Assembly: GCA_003248075.1 (NCBI GenBank)
Contig: QJYK01000127.1
Coordinates: 1-33,426 of the forward strand
Source: Gemmatimonadota bacterium
Lineage (GTDB): Bacteria; Gemmatimonadota; Gemmatimonadetes; Longimicrobiales; Gaopeijiaceae
Direction of reading: 5' to 3'
DNA length: 33,426 bases
Shown piece by piece: positions 1 through 10,086 of this stretch. The notes under the pieces are model-generated. The model was not told where the DNA came from and searched no databases. It worked only from the letters and a program-made list of their open reading frames with translations. Position 1 is the first letter of the stretch. Every line of letters begins with the position of its first letter. The position numbers and the translations under genes were made by a program.

Positions 1-2448
<2,448 letters not shown>

Positions 2449-2484
2449 GCGCGGAAGATGCGGTCGCTTCTCGTGAATGGCGAG
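2449..2484 (-). promoter_or_regulatory. Class B start-region element (CATCTT-N6-ATG) of kinase 1
   Basis: Read on the minus strand, CATCTT (2455-2460) ends exactly six bases before the ATG. CTCGC (2480-2484) lies 19 bases further upstream. The same spacing occurs before the starts at 12854, 16527 and 26672. No purine-rich ribosome site is present at the usual distance. A -10-like box six bases from the start codon is what a leaderless transcript would show; that reading is inference. Confidence 0.5.
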
Positions 2485-2533
2485 GGTCGGGATCCGGGGG
2501 CCGCCCGGCGCGGGAGGGTCCTCGCGTCACCCC

Positions 2534-2574
2534 CAGGAGCTGTGGCGGCTTGGGGAGTTCCGCCTCAGCTCCTG
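2534..2574 (-). terminator. Hairpin overlapping the stop codon of kinase 2
   Basis: An inverted repeat of 15 bases (2534-2548 and 2560-2574, 14 of 15 positions complementary) surrounds an 11-base loop. The stop codon of kinase 2 (2565-2567) lies inside one arm. It sits at the end of one gene and about 85 bases before the next start on the same strand, so it probably separates the two transcripts. There is no U-run after the stem, so it may be a stabilising 3' structure rather than a classical intrinsic terminator. Confidence 0.6.
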
Positions 2575-5186
2575 CCCCTCACCCTCGCGGCCAGCTCCTC
2601 GAACACGTTCAGCACGACGATCACCTCGCCCGGCTCGACCCGTCCGGGGTCGGCGAACAGGAGCGTGCCGGGCTCGGGCCCTACGGAATACGGGGTCCTG
2701 AACATCGTGGTCAGGGTGGAACCGAAGCGCCGCGCCGAGAAGAGCGCGGTCCGCTCCACCGACTCGAAGGTCGGGTCGGTGGCGACGCGCACGCTCCATA
2801 CGACCTCGTCGCGATCCCGGTAGTATAGCTCCGAGCCGCCGGGGCCCCAGAGGGGGCCGTGGCCCCCGTCCACCGACACCTGGATGCGGGTTCGGGCAGC
2901 AGGGAAGTCGACGACGTACACCTCCATCGCGCCGCTGTCGTTGGTCTGGAAGGCCAGCCAGCGGCCGTCGGGCGACAGCGCGGGCGAGTGCTCGTCTCCT
3001 CGACCCAGGTCGGTGAACAGGAAGGGATCCGACCCCGCGCTGAGGTCGACCCATCCCAGGTCTCCGTCCTCCATCCCCATCTCGAACATCAGCGCGAGCG
3101 TGTCGACGCCGCTCCCCAGAGCGAAATCGTAGATGCCCCGCTCGGTGCGCAGGACCAGCTCGGGAGGACGACTCAGGTCGGCCCGCTGCCGGAAGAGCGC
3201 GCCGCTCTCCGTCATTTCGCGCTCCGCCACCAGGAAGTAGACGTACCCGCCGTCCGGGCTCCAGCGGGGATTGAGCGTCGCGTCGCCCGAACGCCCCAGT
3301 CGGCGTGGCGGCCCACCGCGGAGATCCTGGACCCAGGTCTCCTCCCCGGTGCTGTACGCCACCGTGGCACGGTCCGGGGACAGCGTGACCATCTGCAGCG
3401 GAGCTCCCGCGGGGAGGTCCAGGTCGAGCACGGATTCCGTGCCGTCGGCGGAGAGGCGGACGAGCCCGGGAGGCATCGAGGATTCGCCGCGGAGCTGATA
3501 CACCAGCACGCCGGCGTCCGAGACGTCGTAGGCGTTGCCCAAGTACAGTCCCCCGGCGACCTGGAGCGGGGCGCCCCGCAGCTGCCCGGAGCGTGGATCG
3601 TACGGAACGGCCTGCAGGTCGTCGTCCTGCCCCACGAAGAAGAGGAATCCGCCCGCGTACCGGGGATTCCGACCGACCAGGACCTCCTCGAGCGCGCCGT
3701 CCTCCAACCGCACGCGGAAGATCGACCCTCCCCTGGGTAGCCAGCGCTCCAGCAAAGCATGCGTGCCCCCCGGCAGGGGTGCGCCCGCGGCGAACCTCTC
3801 GCCAGCCGACCGGTCAGCCTCCCGGACCGTGACGGTGTCTCCCGTGGCCAGGTCAATGCGGCGGATCGCGCCGGTGCTCACGGAGAGGAGCCCGTCGTCC
3901 GCCGTCCAGGTGCTGCCCGCCCCGCCACCGGGCTGTCTGAAGACGACGGTGGGAGCCCCCTCCTCGACAGGTAAGGACTGGAGGGTGGCGGGGGAGGTGG
4001 AGACCGCCAGGGTGAGCACCCGGTCGCCCGACGGTGAGAACATCGGGCGCCCCCTCGTTTCCGCTTCCGAGATCCGGCGCTCGTCCAGGGTCACGAGGTC
4101 GCGAAGCCGGAGCGCGTCGGTGGTGTCCCGGTACACGAGCTTGTCGCCGTCGGGAGAGATCGCGATCCCTCCCCGAGCCGGCTGATCGAGCTGGATCGAG
4201 AATCGCCGGACGGGCGTCTCCGGAGCCGAGCCGGCGCCCGACACGAGGTACCCGGCGAGCACGACCGACAGCGCGCTGGCCCCGAGCGCCACCGCCCGCC
4301 ACACCGGGCTCGTCGTCGCCGCTCGCGCCGCGCCTCCGACTCCGTGACGGAACGTCTCGTCCTCCAGCGCCGCGGCCAGCTCCTCGGCGCTCTCGAAGCG
4401 GTCGGCCGGGATCTTCTCCAGCGCCCTGAGGACCACCGCTTCCACGTGGGGCGGCACACTCGGGCGATGGGTGGTGGGACGCACCGGCTCGGCGGTGATG
4501 ATCTTGCCGAGGATCGCCTGCGCCGAGCCGCCAGTGTACGGCGGCTCACCCGTGAGCATCTCGTAGAGCACGCAGCCGAGCGCGTAGATGTCGGCTCCCG
4601 GGCCGGGCGCCCGGTCCGCGGTCGCCTGCTCCGGGCTCATGTAGTGCGGCGTGCCGAGGCTCATGCCGGTCTCGGTCAGGCGCCCGCCCCCCGCGTGGGA
4701 TACCGCCAGGGCGATTCCGAAGTCCGCCACGACCGGTTGCCCGTCCTGCAGGAGGATGTTCTCGGGCTTCACGTCGCGGTGGATCACCCCTTGCCGATGG
4801 GCGTAGCCGAGCGCCATGGCGACCGCGCTCGCGACCCGGACCGCCTCCCGCACGGGCAGCTCGCCCTCCCGGTCGAGGCGCTCCCGCAGGCTCTCCCCAT
4901 CGACGAAGGGCATCACGTAGAAGAGGAAGCCCTCTGCCTGACCCGAGTCGAAGAGCGGCAGGATGTGCGGGTGCTGGAGGTTCGCCGTCGTCTTGATCTC
5001 GGCCAGAAAGCGCTCGGCGCCCACCACGGCAGCCAGCTCGGGCTTCAAGACCTTGAGCGCGACCTTGCGCTCATGCTTGAGGTCGTCGGCCAGGTAGACC
5101 GTGGCCATCCCGCCCTCGCCGATCTCGCGGACAATCTCGTAGCGGCCCTTCAGGGCGGTGTTCAGGCGGGAGACGGCGTCGGGCAT
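2565..5186 (-). CDS. Ser/Thr protein kinase with C-terminal PD40 propeller (kinase 2)
   Basis: 873 residues. The kinase domain (about 16-280) has the GEGGMA loop (23-28), Lys45, HRDVKPEN with Asp138, DFG Asp155 and APE-like SPEQ. A membrane helix spans about 296-316. Propeller blades with the PD40 pattern follow (ISPDGDKLVY, WSPDGGYVYF, LSPDGRWLAF) and the protein ends in a short amphipathic tail. An upstream in-frame TTG at 5192 exists, but the ATG at 5186 is preferred: it lies eight bases after GAGGG, while the TTG would sit almost on that site. The gene carries the class A leader and is divergent from the ECF sigma gene at 5328, so the two may be co-regulated. All catalytic residues are present, so it should be active. 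Confidence 0.95.
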   Translation of the reverse strand: MPDAVSRLNTALKGRYEIVREIGEGGMATVYLADDLKHERKVALKVLKPELAAVVGAERFLAEIKTTANLQHPHILPLFDSGQAEGFLFYVMPFVDGESLRERLDREGELPVREAVRVASAVAMALGYAHRQGVIHRDVKPENILLQDGQPVVADFGIALAVSHAGGGRLTETGMSLGTPHYMSPEQATADRAPGPGADIYALGCVLYEMLTGEPPYTGGSAQAILGKIITAEPVRPTTHRPSVPPHVEAVVLRALEKIPADRFESAEELAAALEDETFRHGVGGAARAATTSPVWRAVALGASALSVVLAGYLVSGAGSAPETPVRRFSIQLDQPARGGIAISPDGDKLVYRDTTDALRLRDLVTLDERRISEAETRGRPMFSPSGDRVLTLAVSTSPATLQSLPVEEGAPTVVFRQPGGGAGSTWTADDGLLSVSTGAIRRIDLATGDTVTVREADRSAGERFAAGAPLPGGTHALLERWLPRGGSIFRVRLEDGALEEVLVGRNPRYAGGFLFFVGQDDDLQAVPYDPRSGQLRGAPLQVAGGLYLGNAYDVSDAGVLVYQLRGESSMPPGLVRLSADGTESVLDLDLPAGAPLQMVTLSPDRATVAYSTGEETWVQDLRGGPPRRLGRSGDATLNPRWSPDGGYVYFLVAEREMTESGALFRQRADLSRPPELVLRTERGIYDFALGSGVDTLALMFEMGMEDGDLGWVDLSAGSDPFLFTDLGRGDEHSPALSPDGRWLAFQTNDSGAMEVYVVDFPAARTRIQVSVDGGHGPLWGPGGSELYYRDRDEVVWSVRVATDPTFESVERTALFSARRFGSTLTTMFRTPYSVGPEPGTLLFADPGRVEPGEVIVVLNVFEELAARVRGRS

Positions 5187-5257
5187 GGGCAAGACCCTCG
5201 GAGGCTTGGTACGACGTGCCCAATGTTAGGCTCAGCCGCGCCTCCGCGGACAGGGTG
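5187..5257 (-). promoter_or_regulatory. Class A conserved leader of kinase 2
   Basis: Read on the minus strand the region holds CACCCTGTCC (5248-5257), then TAACAT (5223-5228) 19 bases later, then GGGCACGTCGTACCA, GAGGGTC and TTGCCC directly before the ATG. The same order of blocks is found at 9518-9586 and 12733-12802. CTGTCC and TAACAT could be the -35 and -10 of a promoter with a 5' leader of about 30 bases; the conservation is seen, the promoter role is inferred. Confidence 0.55.
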
Positions 5258-5272
5258 TCGGAGCCTCGCTGG

Positions 5273-5299
5273 TTAAGACTGCTCGCGGGACACTATATT
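5273..5299 (+). promoter_or_regulatory. Possible promoter of the ECF sigma gene
   Basis: TATATT (5294-5299) stands out in a GC-rich stretch and matches a -10 box at five of six positions. TTAAGA (5273-5278) lies 15 bases upstream, a short spacer and a weak -35 match. The start codon follows at 5328. The site lies back to back with the class A leader of the divergent kinase. Confidence 0.3.
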
Positions 5300-5327
5300 G
5301 CGGGGTCGTCAGAGGAGGTCTTGCCCG

Positions 5328-5927
5328 ATGAGCTCCGCGCCGTCATCGGGAGGCGGGGTCCCCACCGAGTCGAGCGCGGTGGCCGAGCGCTACCGAGCCG
5401 CGATCTACCGCTACGTCTCACGCCTGGTCCGTAGTCCGAGCCTCGCGGATGATCTCACGCAGGAGACGTTCCTTCGCGTCCATCAGCATCTCGACGAGCT
5501 GAAGGACCCGGGCGCGCTGGAGGCGTGGCTCTACCGGGTCGCCACGAACGTCTGTTACGACCACTTCCGGAGCCGGGACCATCATCGCCCCGGCCTGCCT
5601 CTGCCGGAGCAGGGCGACGAATGGGACCCGCCTGCCGCGGAAGCCGGCGCTCTCCGGCCGGACCAGCTCCTGGAGCAGAGCGAGATGAGCGATTGCGTGC
5701 TGCGCTTCCTCATCGAGCTGCCGGAGGCGCACCGTCGCGTGATGATCCTCCACGATCTGCAGGGCCACACCAATCCGGAGATCGCCCAGATGCTCGGCGT
5801 CTCGCTCCAGAACGTGAAGATCCGGCTGCACCGGGCTCGGGCCCACCTACGGGCCGAGCTGTCCTGGGGGTGCGACTTCTCCCGGGACGAGCGTGGCGTG
5901 TTCGTCTGCGAGCCGAAGAGCCGCTGA
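5328..5927 (+). CDS. ECF-type RNA polymerase sigma factor with two-cysteine C-terminal tail
   Basis: 199 residues. Region 2 is recognisable by DDLTQETFLRVHQHL and the following LYRVATNVCYDHFRSR. Region 4 is recognisable by LPEAHRRVMILHDLQGHTNPEIAQMLGVSLQNVKIRLHRA (split here as two helices of a helix-turn-helix). A tail after region 4 carries Cys182 and Cys194 around FSRDERGVFV. The start is set by AGAGGAGG at 5311-5318, nine bases before the ATG; a TTG further upstream at 5298 has no such site. The protein directs core polymerase to a small regulon. No anti-sigma gene is adjacent; the next gene encodes a cysteine-rich DGC protein. The paired cysteines suggest thiol or metal sensing by the sigma factor itself, which is inference. 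Confidence 0.93.
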   Translation: MSSAPSSGGGVPTESSAVAERYRAAIYRYVSRLVRSPSLADDLTQETFLRVHQHLDELKDPGALEAWLYRVATNVCYDHFRSRDHHRPGLPLPEQGDEWDPPAAEAGALRPDQLLEQSEMSDCVLRFLIELPEAHRRVMILHDLQGHTNPEIAQMLGVSLQNVKIRLHRARAHLRAELSWGCDFSRDERGVFVCEPKSR

Positions 5928-6087
5928 CGAGGCGCACCCGGGCGTATTCCCACTTCCCGCAGGTCCGACGAGGCCGGGTGTATCCTTTTCCCTCCCCGTG
6001 CCGTCCTCCCGAATAGAGGCAGGATCCGCCCTTCCGGTGGGCTGGCCAGCCTTGGCGTCCGTCAAGTCGCTTCAAGGGAGGAGCACC

Positions 6088-6585
6088 ATGAACGCAGAGC
6101 GTTCCACATTCCAGATCGAGGTCGAGGAAACCGCCGGTCATTGCCCGGCCGGGGACCGGTACGCGGAGGAGCAGATCCGTGAGGGACGGATCCCCGTGCT
6201 GTCCTGCGAGGGACCGTGCATCCGGGGCGAGATCGCCCGACAGGCAGCCAACCTGATCGGCAAGGAACCGGGCTTCGCCCGGGCCTGCCAGGGAGAGACC
6301 ATGGCGGTGCCGCACTCGACCATGGCCCGTTGGGTCCGCCAGTCGGAGGAGGTGGTGGTGCTGGACGGGTGCTTTCTCCGCTGCCAAGCGCGCATGATGC
6401 GCCGGATGCTCCGCCCGGACCAGCTCGTGGAGCTCGACGCGCTGCCCATGTACCGGAAATACACCGACCTCTTCGAGATCGACAGCGTGCCGGAGGACGA
6501 GCGCAACGGGGTCGCCGAGGAGGTGGCGCGCCTGATCATCACGGAGCTCGCGTCGAGGCACAGCGGCAGGAGCGCAGCGGATTGA
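6088..6585 (+). CDS. DGC-domain putative zinc-binding protein
   Basis: 165 residues, soluble, no signal peptide. It shows the pattern of the DGC family: an N-terminal cysteine pair in LSCEGPC (Cys40, Cys44) followed by RGEIARQAA, a middle cysteine in ARACQGE, and the name-giving DGC motif in VVVLDGCFLRCQ (Asp93, Cys95, Cys99). The family is thought to bind zinc through these cysteines; its reaction is not established. The start is supported by AAGGGAGGAG just upstream of the ATG. It lies 160 bases after the ECF sigma gene on the same strand and 50 bases before a lipoprotein gene, so the three may form one unit responding to a metal or thiol signal. Confidence 0.85.
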   Translation: MNAERSTFQIEVEETAGHCPAGDRYAEEQIREGRIPVLSCEGPCIRGEIARQAANLIGKEPGFARACQGETMAVPHSTMARWVRQSEEVVVLDGCFLRCQARMMRRMLRPDQLVELDALPMYRKYTDLFEIDSVPEDERNGVAEEVARLIITELASRHSGRSAAD

Positions 6586-6635
6586 CGAGCCGGTCTTCCC
6601 AGGCCGAGCGCAATGCGATGGAAGGAGGTGACGAC

Positions 6636-7220
6636 ATGAGTATCAGGATCAGTGTCTTGGGCGCTGCGTCGGTTTCGCTCCTGAGCGGCTGCATGATGGC
6701 GGGCGCGGCGTGGCACGGGGGCGGAGGTCACGCGATGGGCCCGATGGCTCCCTCGGGGAGCCGGACCGTCACCGAGGTCACTCGGACGGCGGAGGCGAGG
6801 AGTGGAGGCCTCACCCTCGGACTTTCCTTCGCAACCCCGGAGTGGGGCGATGCGGCGCTGATCGATGCCGCCTTGAGCGAGGCCGGCGTGGGTCGCGAGC
6901 CGACGTCCGGGGAGGTCCGGCTGAGTATCCGGACACCCGGGGGGAGGGTGGACCAGCTTGACATGGAGCCTCTTGGCCTGTCTCCGGGGGTAACACACCG
7001 GACACGCTACCGCTTTGCCGACGTGGGACTCTACCAGGTCACCGCGGAGGGGCGGGTGGGAAGCGGAGCCGACGTTCGAGCCGTGTCGGTGACCGCGGAG
7101 ACGGAGGTCGGCGGACAGATGCGCAGCCATGACGTCGACTGGGTCGCGCCCGCCGCCGTCCTGGGGGGACTGGGAATGGTCGCGATGATGGTCCTGATGA
7201 TGGGCGGCTCCGTACATTGA
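6636..7220 (+). CDS. Small lipoprotein with Ig-like region and C-terminal membrane helix
   Basis: 194 residues. The N-terminus is a lipoprotein signal with lipobox LSGC (Cys19). A glycine/histidine/methionine-rich linker follows (HGGGGHAMGPM). The middle part looks like a beta-sandwich: LTLGLSFATP, EVRLSIRTPGG, THRTRYRFADVGLYQV and VRAVSVTAETEVGG, reminiscent of YtkA/FixH-like periplasmic domains. The end is one hydrophobic helix rich in methionine (LGGLGMVAMMVLMMGG). A very strong ribosome site, AAGGAGGTG, precedes the ATG. The histidines and methionines and the DGC neighbour suggest metal handling, but no family is firmly recognised. Confidence 0.75.
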   Translation: MSIRISVLGAASVSLLSGCMMAGAAWHGGGGHAMGPMAPSGSRTVTEVTRTAEARSGGLTLGLSFATPEWGDAALIDAALSEAGVGREPTSGEVRLSIRTPGGRVDQLDMEPLGLSPGVTHRTRYRFADVGLYQVTAEGRVGSGADVRAVSVTAETEVGGQMRSHDVDWVAPAAVLGGLGMVAMMVLMMGGSVH

Positions 7221-7272
7221 GCCGCGGACACGTCATCGGCTGAGCCCAAGGCCATAGGAGCGAAGGGCGAAG

Positions 7273-8013
7273 ATGGGCAGGAAGAACGTGGGCCGGCTCG
7301 ATCGGACTCTGCGATTCGTGCTCGGAGGGGCGTTAGCGCCGATCGGCCGGTTCGCGCAGCGGCGTGATATCAGGCTCTTGGTGACGGGAGTATTGCTCGG
7401 GGCCGGAGTGATCCCGCTGGTGGCGCAGTCCACCTCCGACACGGCGGGTCGCGCGGCTTGCTTTCGAATCCGCCCGGCTCCTGCCTGCCGGAGCTACTGG
7501 CTCGTGGAGGTCCAGGGAGTGGTACCCGTGGCGTCGAGCACGCAGTCGGACGCGATCCGGGGCACCGTGTCGGTCTTCGACGACAACAATCTCGAATTCA
7601 ACCTGGGTCACATGCTCAATGTCGCCAGCGAGCTGTCCCTGGGCGGGGCGGTCACCCTCGGCAGCGGCTCGGGCGGCGTGCCAGACGGGGTGCGCGCGCG
7701 GGTCCGATGGTGGATGGCGCCCGCGGTGTCATTGGAGCTCGAGGGGGGGGTGCTCAGGACCAATCTCGGCTCGTGGGTCAGCTCCCCCCTTATGGGGCCG
7801 AGCATGGGCCTCCGCGCCAATCTCCTGGACGTGGGCGCCGTCTTGCTCCGCTATGACCGGGTCGACGTGCCGTCGGACGGTCGCTGGTCCGGCGGGCCCG
7901 CTTCCAGCCTGTCGCTGGGGGCGAGCGCTTCGAGTGGGCACGCTGTCGTGGTCAGCGCGATCATCGGCCTCGGACTGACGGTGTTGATGCTCACGTGGCC
8001 TGGCGGCACCTAG
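7273..8013 (+). CDS. Unknown envelope protein, beta-rich, with YgaP-like N-terminal motif
   Basis: 246 residues. The first 20 residues (NVGRLDRTLRFVLGGAL) resemble the start of the DUF2892/YgaP-type membrane domain, which normally ends after about 60 residues. Here a second hydrophobic stretch, LLVTGVLLGAGVIPLVAQ, could serve as a signal peptide or helix. The remaining part alternates polar and apolar residues in several stretches (SELSLGGAVTLGSG, GVRARVRWWM, VSLELEGGVL), as in outer-membrane barrels, and ends in a hydrophobic segment. AAGGG lies shortly before the ATG. It may be a fusion or simply a long signal region; function unknown. It lies between two lipoprotein genes in the same direction. 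Confidence 0.7.
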   Translation: MGRKNVGRLDRTLRFVLGGALAPIGRFAQRRDIRLLVTGVLLGAGVIPLVAQSTSDTAGRAACFRIRPAPACRSYWLVEVQGVVPVASSTQSDAIRGTVSVFDDNNLEFNLGHMLNVASELSLGGAVTLGSGSGGVPDGVRARVRWWMAPAVSLELEGGVLRTNLGSWVSSPLMGPSMGLRANLLDVGAVLLRYDRVDVPSDGRWSGGPASSLSLGASASSGHAVVVSAIIGLGLTVLMLTWPGGT

Positions 8014-8077
8014 CACTGCGACCCGAGGAAGGAAACCGGGGCGACTCCAGTCGCTAGCCAACCGAGGAGGCGCGGGT

Positions 8078-9448
8078 ATGAAGGGCCGGTTTGCTGCTTG
8101 GTGGTCGGTGTGCCTCACGGCCGCCGTTCTCGCCTCATGTCAGGACGATATATCGTCCCCGAAGACCGTCGCGTCGGTGACGGTCGCTCCCTCGGCTCCC
8201 ACGGTGGTCGTGGGCACCACCGTCCAGTTGACCGCAACCGTGCGGGACGAGAGCGGCAACATCCTGACGGACCGCACGGTCGCGTGGTCGTCCGACGACT
8301 CGGCAGTTGCGAGTGCATCGAGCACCGGCCTTGTGACCGGAGTTACCGCCGGTGGCCCGGTCACGATCACCGCGACGAGCGAGGGTATGCGCGGGACGGC
8401 CGCGATCACCGTGGCGCCGGTCCCGGTGGCGTCGGTGACGGTCAGTCCCTCGGCTCCTACGGTGGTCGTGGGCACCACCGTCCAACTGACCGCAACCGTG
8501 CGGGACGAGGCCGGCAACAGCCTGACGGACCGCACGATCACCTGGTCGTCCGACGACTCGGCAGTCGCGAGTGTGTCGAGCATCGGCCTTGTGACCGGAG
8601 TTGGCACCGGTGGCCCGGTCACGATCACCGCGACGAGCGAAGGTAAGAGCGGGACGGCCGCGATCACCGTGGCGCCCGTGCCCAGTGACTTCATCCTGAC
8701 CGACATCCACGACCCATTCGACTTCATCGGCCACTGCCCCACGACAGACCCGGCGTACGCCGCCATCGAACAGGATTTCGAGTTCCTCAGCGACGGTCAG
8801 CCAAGCACGACTCAGATCACCTGCACCGAGCCGTATACCACGACTCCGGAGGGCGAGCTGACGGACGAGCTCGTCGCCGTGCAGACTTTGCGCATCGCCT
8901 ACTACATGAACGAGGGAAGCCAGGGCAAGCTGCCGTGGACGCCGCTCGGCTTGTACGACTGGATGAAGTCGCTGATCGCGGGCGTCAATTTCCGAAGCCA
9001 GAGCGGCAATTCGTACTGCTGCAACTTCATCAACGGGAAGTACTACTTCGGGACTTCGCGCAAGGAGTCGTCGGCTCTTTCCTACTACCGCGAGCTCGAT
9101 GGCCTGTTTGCCTGGCTGGGCTTGTTTCTTCACGAAGTCCGTCACCGATCAGGGCCGGGCCATACCACCGGCTGTCCGGCTTTCCCGCTTCCCACGGATC
9201 CTGCCGGGTGCGATGCAGAGTACGATCTGTCGAACCTGGGGTCGTACGGCGTACAGTACTGGTTCTTTGCCGGCGTGAGTCTGGGGAGGATCAACATCGG
9301 CCTGGGCTGCCAGGATCCCGCGACCGCGGAATACTGGGCCCGTCGGTTCGCGGGGCTCGCGAATGTCTACCCGGCGCGTTTCGTCGCGAACCCTCCGGCA
9401 ACGGTTGCACCGGCTCCACCGTATGGGGGTTCCTGCTTCACGCACTGA
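8078..9448 (+). CDS. Lipoprotein with two Big_2 Ig-like domains and a metzincin-like zinc motif
   Basis: 456 residues. The signal ends in lipobox LASC (Cys21), so the protein is lipid-anchored in the envelope. Two tandem bacterial Ig-like (Big_2) domains of 86 residues occupy about 31-202. The C-terminal region of about 250 residues holds HEVRHRSGPGH at 352-362, which fits HEXXHXXGXXH: zinc ligands His352, His356, His362, general base Glu353 and Gly359. No methionine follows the motif, so the Met-turn of classical metzincins is missing. There are eight or more cysteines in this part, suitable for disulfides. It is most likely a secreted metalloprotease or a degenerate relative. The ATG follows GAGGAGG at 8064-8070. 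No protease family is recognised beyond the motif. Confidence 0.85.
   Translation: MKGRFAAWWSVCLTAAVLASCQDDISSPKTVASVTVAPSAPTVVVGTTVQLTATVRDESGNILTDRTVAWSSDDSAVASASSTGLVTGVTAGGPVTITATSEGMRGTAAITVAPVPVASVTVSPSAPTVVVGTTVQLTATVRDEAGNSLTDRTITWSSDDSAVASVSSIGLVTGVGTGGPVTITATSEGKSGTAAITVAPVPSDFILTDIHDPFDFIGHCPTTDPAYAAIEQDFEFLSDGQPSTTQITCTEPYTTTPEGELTDELVAVQTLRIAYYMNEGSQGKLPWTPLGLYDWMKSLIAGVNFRSQSGNSYCCNFINGKYYFGTSRKESSALSYYRELDGLFAWLGLFLHEVRHRSGPGHTTGCPAFPLPTDPAGCDAEYDLSNLGSYGVQYWFFAGVSLGRINIGLGCQDPATAEYWARRFAGLANVYPARFVANPPATVAPAPPYGGSCFTH
8168..8683 (+). repeat. Tandem 258-base repeat encoding two Big_2 domains
   Basis: Copy 1 is 8168-8425 and copy 2 is 8426-8683. Hand alignment gives about 25 differences in 258 bases without gaps, around 90 percent identity. 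Many third codon positions are also identical, which points to a recent duplication or gene conversion within the gene. Confidence 0.9.
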
Positions 9449-9517
9449 CGCGGTTGCACGAGGAATCACTGAAGCGTGGCAGTCCAATTCGGGCGGGCGT
9501 GGCTGGCAGCCTCGGAG

Positions 9518-9586
9518 ACCCTGTCCAGGGAGGCCGGCAGGGCCCAACATGGGGCACGTCGTTTCATGCCTCCGAGGGTCTTGCCC
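9518..9586 (+). promoter_or_regulatory. Class A conserved leader of the kinase remnant
   Basis: ACCCTGTCC (9518-9526), CAACAT (9545-9550), GGGGCACGTCGTT, GCCTCCGAGGGTC and TTGCCC before the ATG repeat the blocks found upstream of kinases 2 and 3. The distance from the box to the start codon is 36 bases, the same as for kinase 2. The leader survives although the gene behind it is broken, so it may still drive transcription. Confidence 0.55.
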
Positions 9587-10038
9587 ATGCCCGAAGCCGT
9601 CTCCCGCCTGAACGCGGCCCACGAGGGTAGCTACCGCATCGAGCGCGAGATCGGCGAGGGCGGGATGGCCAGGACGAGACCGGCGACGACGACGTGTGGC
9701 TGCGAGGCTTCCCTGGTCCGGAGGTCAAACGGCGCGTCTCGCACGACGGTGCCGGGAGGCCCCGCTGGTCTCAGGGCGGCGACACGTTGTACCACTCGCG
9801 GAGGGCGGAGCCCGAGGAGGAGCTGTGGGCCGTCAGCGTGCCGCGGGACCCCCTCGTCGTCGGAACGCCGACGCTCGTGACCAAGGTGGACATCCTCGAC
9901 CGCATGATGTGGGACCTCCACCCGGACGGCGGGCGCTTCGTGGTGGCCACGGGCAGCATGGGCCCCTACGCGGCCGACGCGGGCTACCTCGTGACGCTCA
10001 ACTGGTTCACCGAGCTCGATCGACTCCTGGGGCGCTGA
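9587..10038 (+). pseudogene. Remnant of a kinase-propeller gene with a large internal deletion
   Basis: The first 28 codons (9587-9670) match the start of the other kinases up to the glycine loop GEGGMA. The sequence then jumps directly to the end of a propeller: from about 9670, in a different frame, it encodes DETGDDDVWLRGFPGP, a PRWSQGGDTLYH blade, MMWDLHPDGGRFVV and the typical kinase tail LVTLNWFTELDRLLGR, ending at 10038. Compared with the intact paralogues of about 880 residues, some 730 codons are missing, including all catalytic residues. The junction also shifts the frame, so translation from 9587 would leave the kinase tail and stop at 9880. It is a clear sixth family member that has decayed. 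Confidence 0.88.
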
Positions 10039-10086
10039 CGCGGAACCCGTGCTCGGGGCTTTCACCCACGCCGCCAGTCAAGTCTG

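Noticed and set aside
5935-5980. Inverted repeat CACCCGG / CCGGGTG after the sigma gene as terminator
   Set aside because: Seven pairs with a 32-base loop is too weak; it does not exceed what chance gives in such GC-rich sequence.
10042-10056. CCCG-TGCT-CGGG hairpin after the kinase remnant
   Set aside because: Four pairs only and no U-run.
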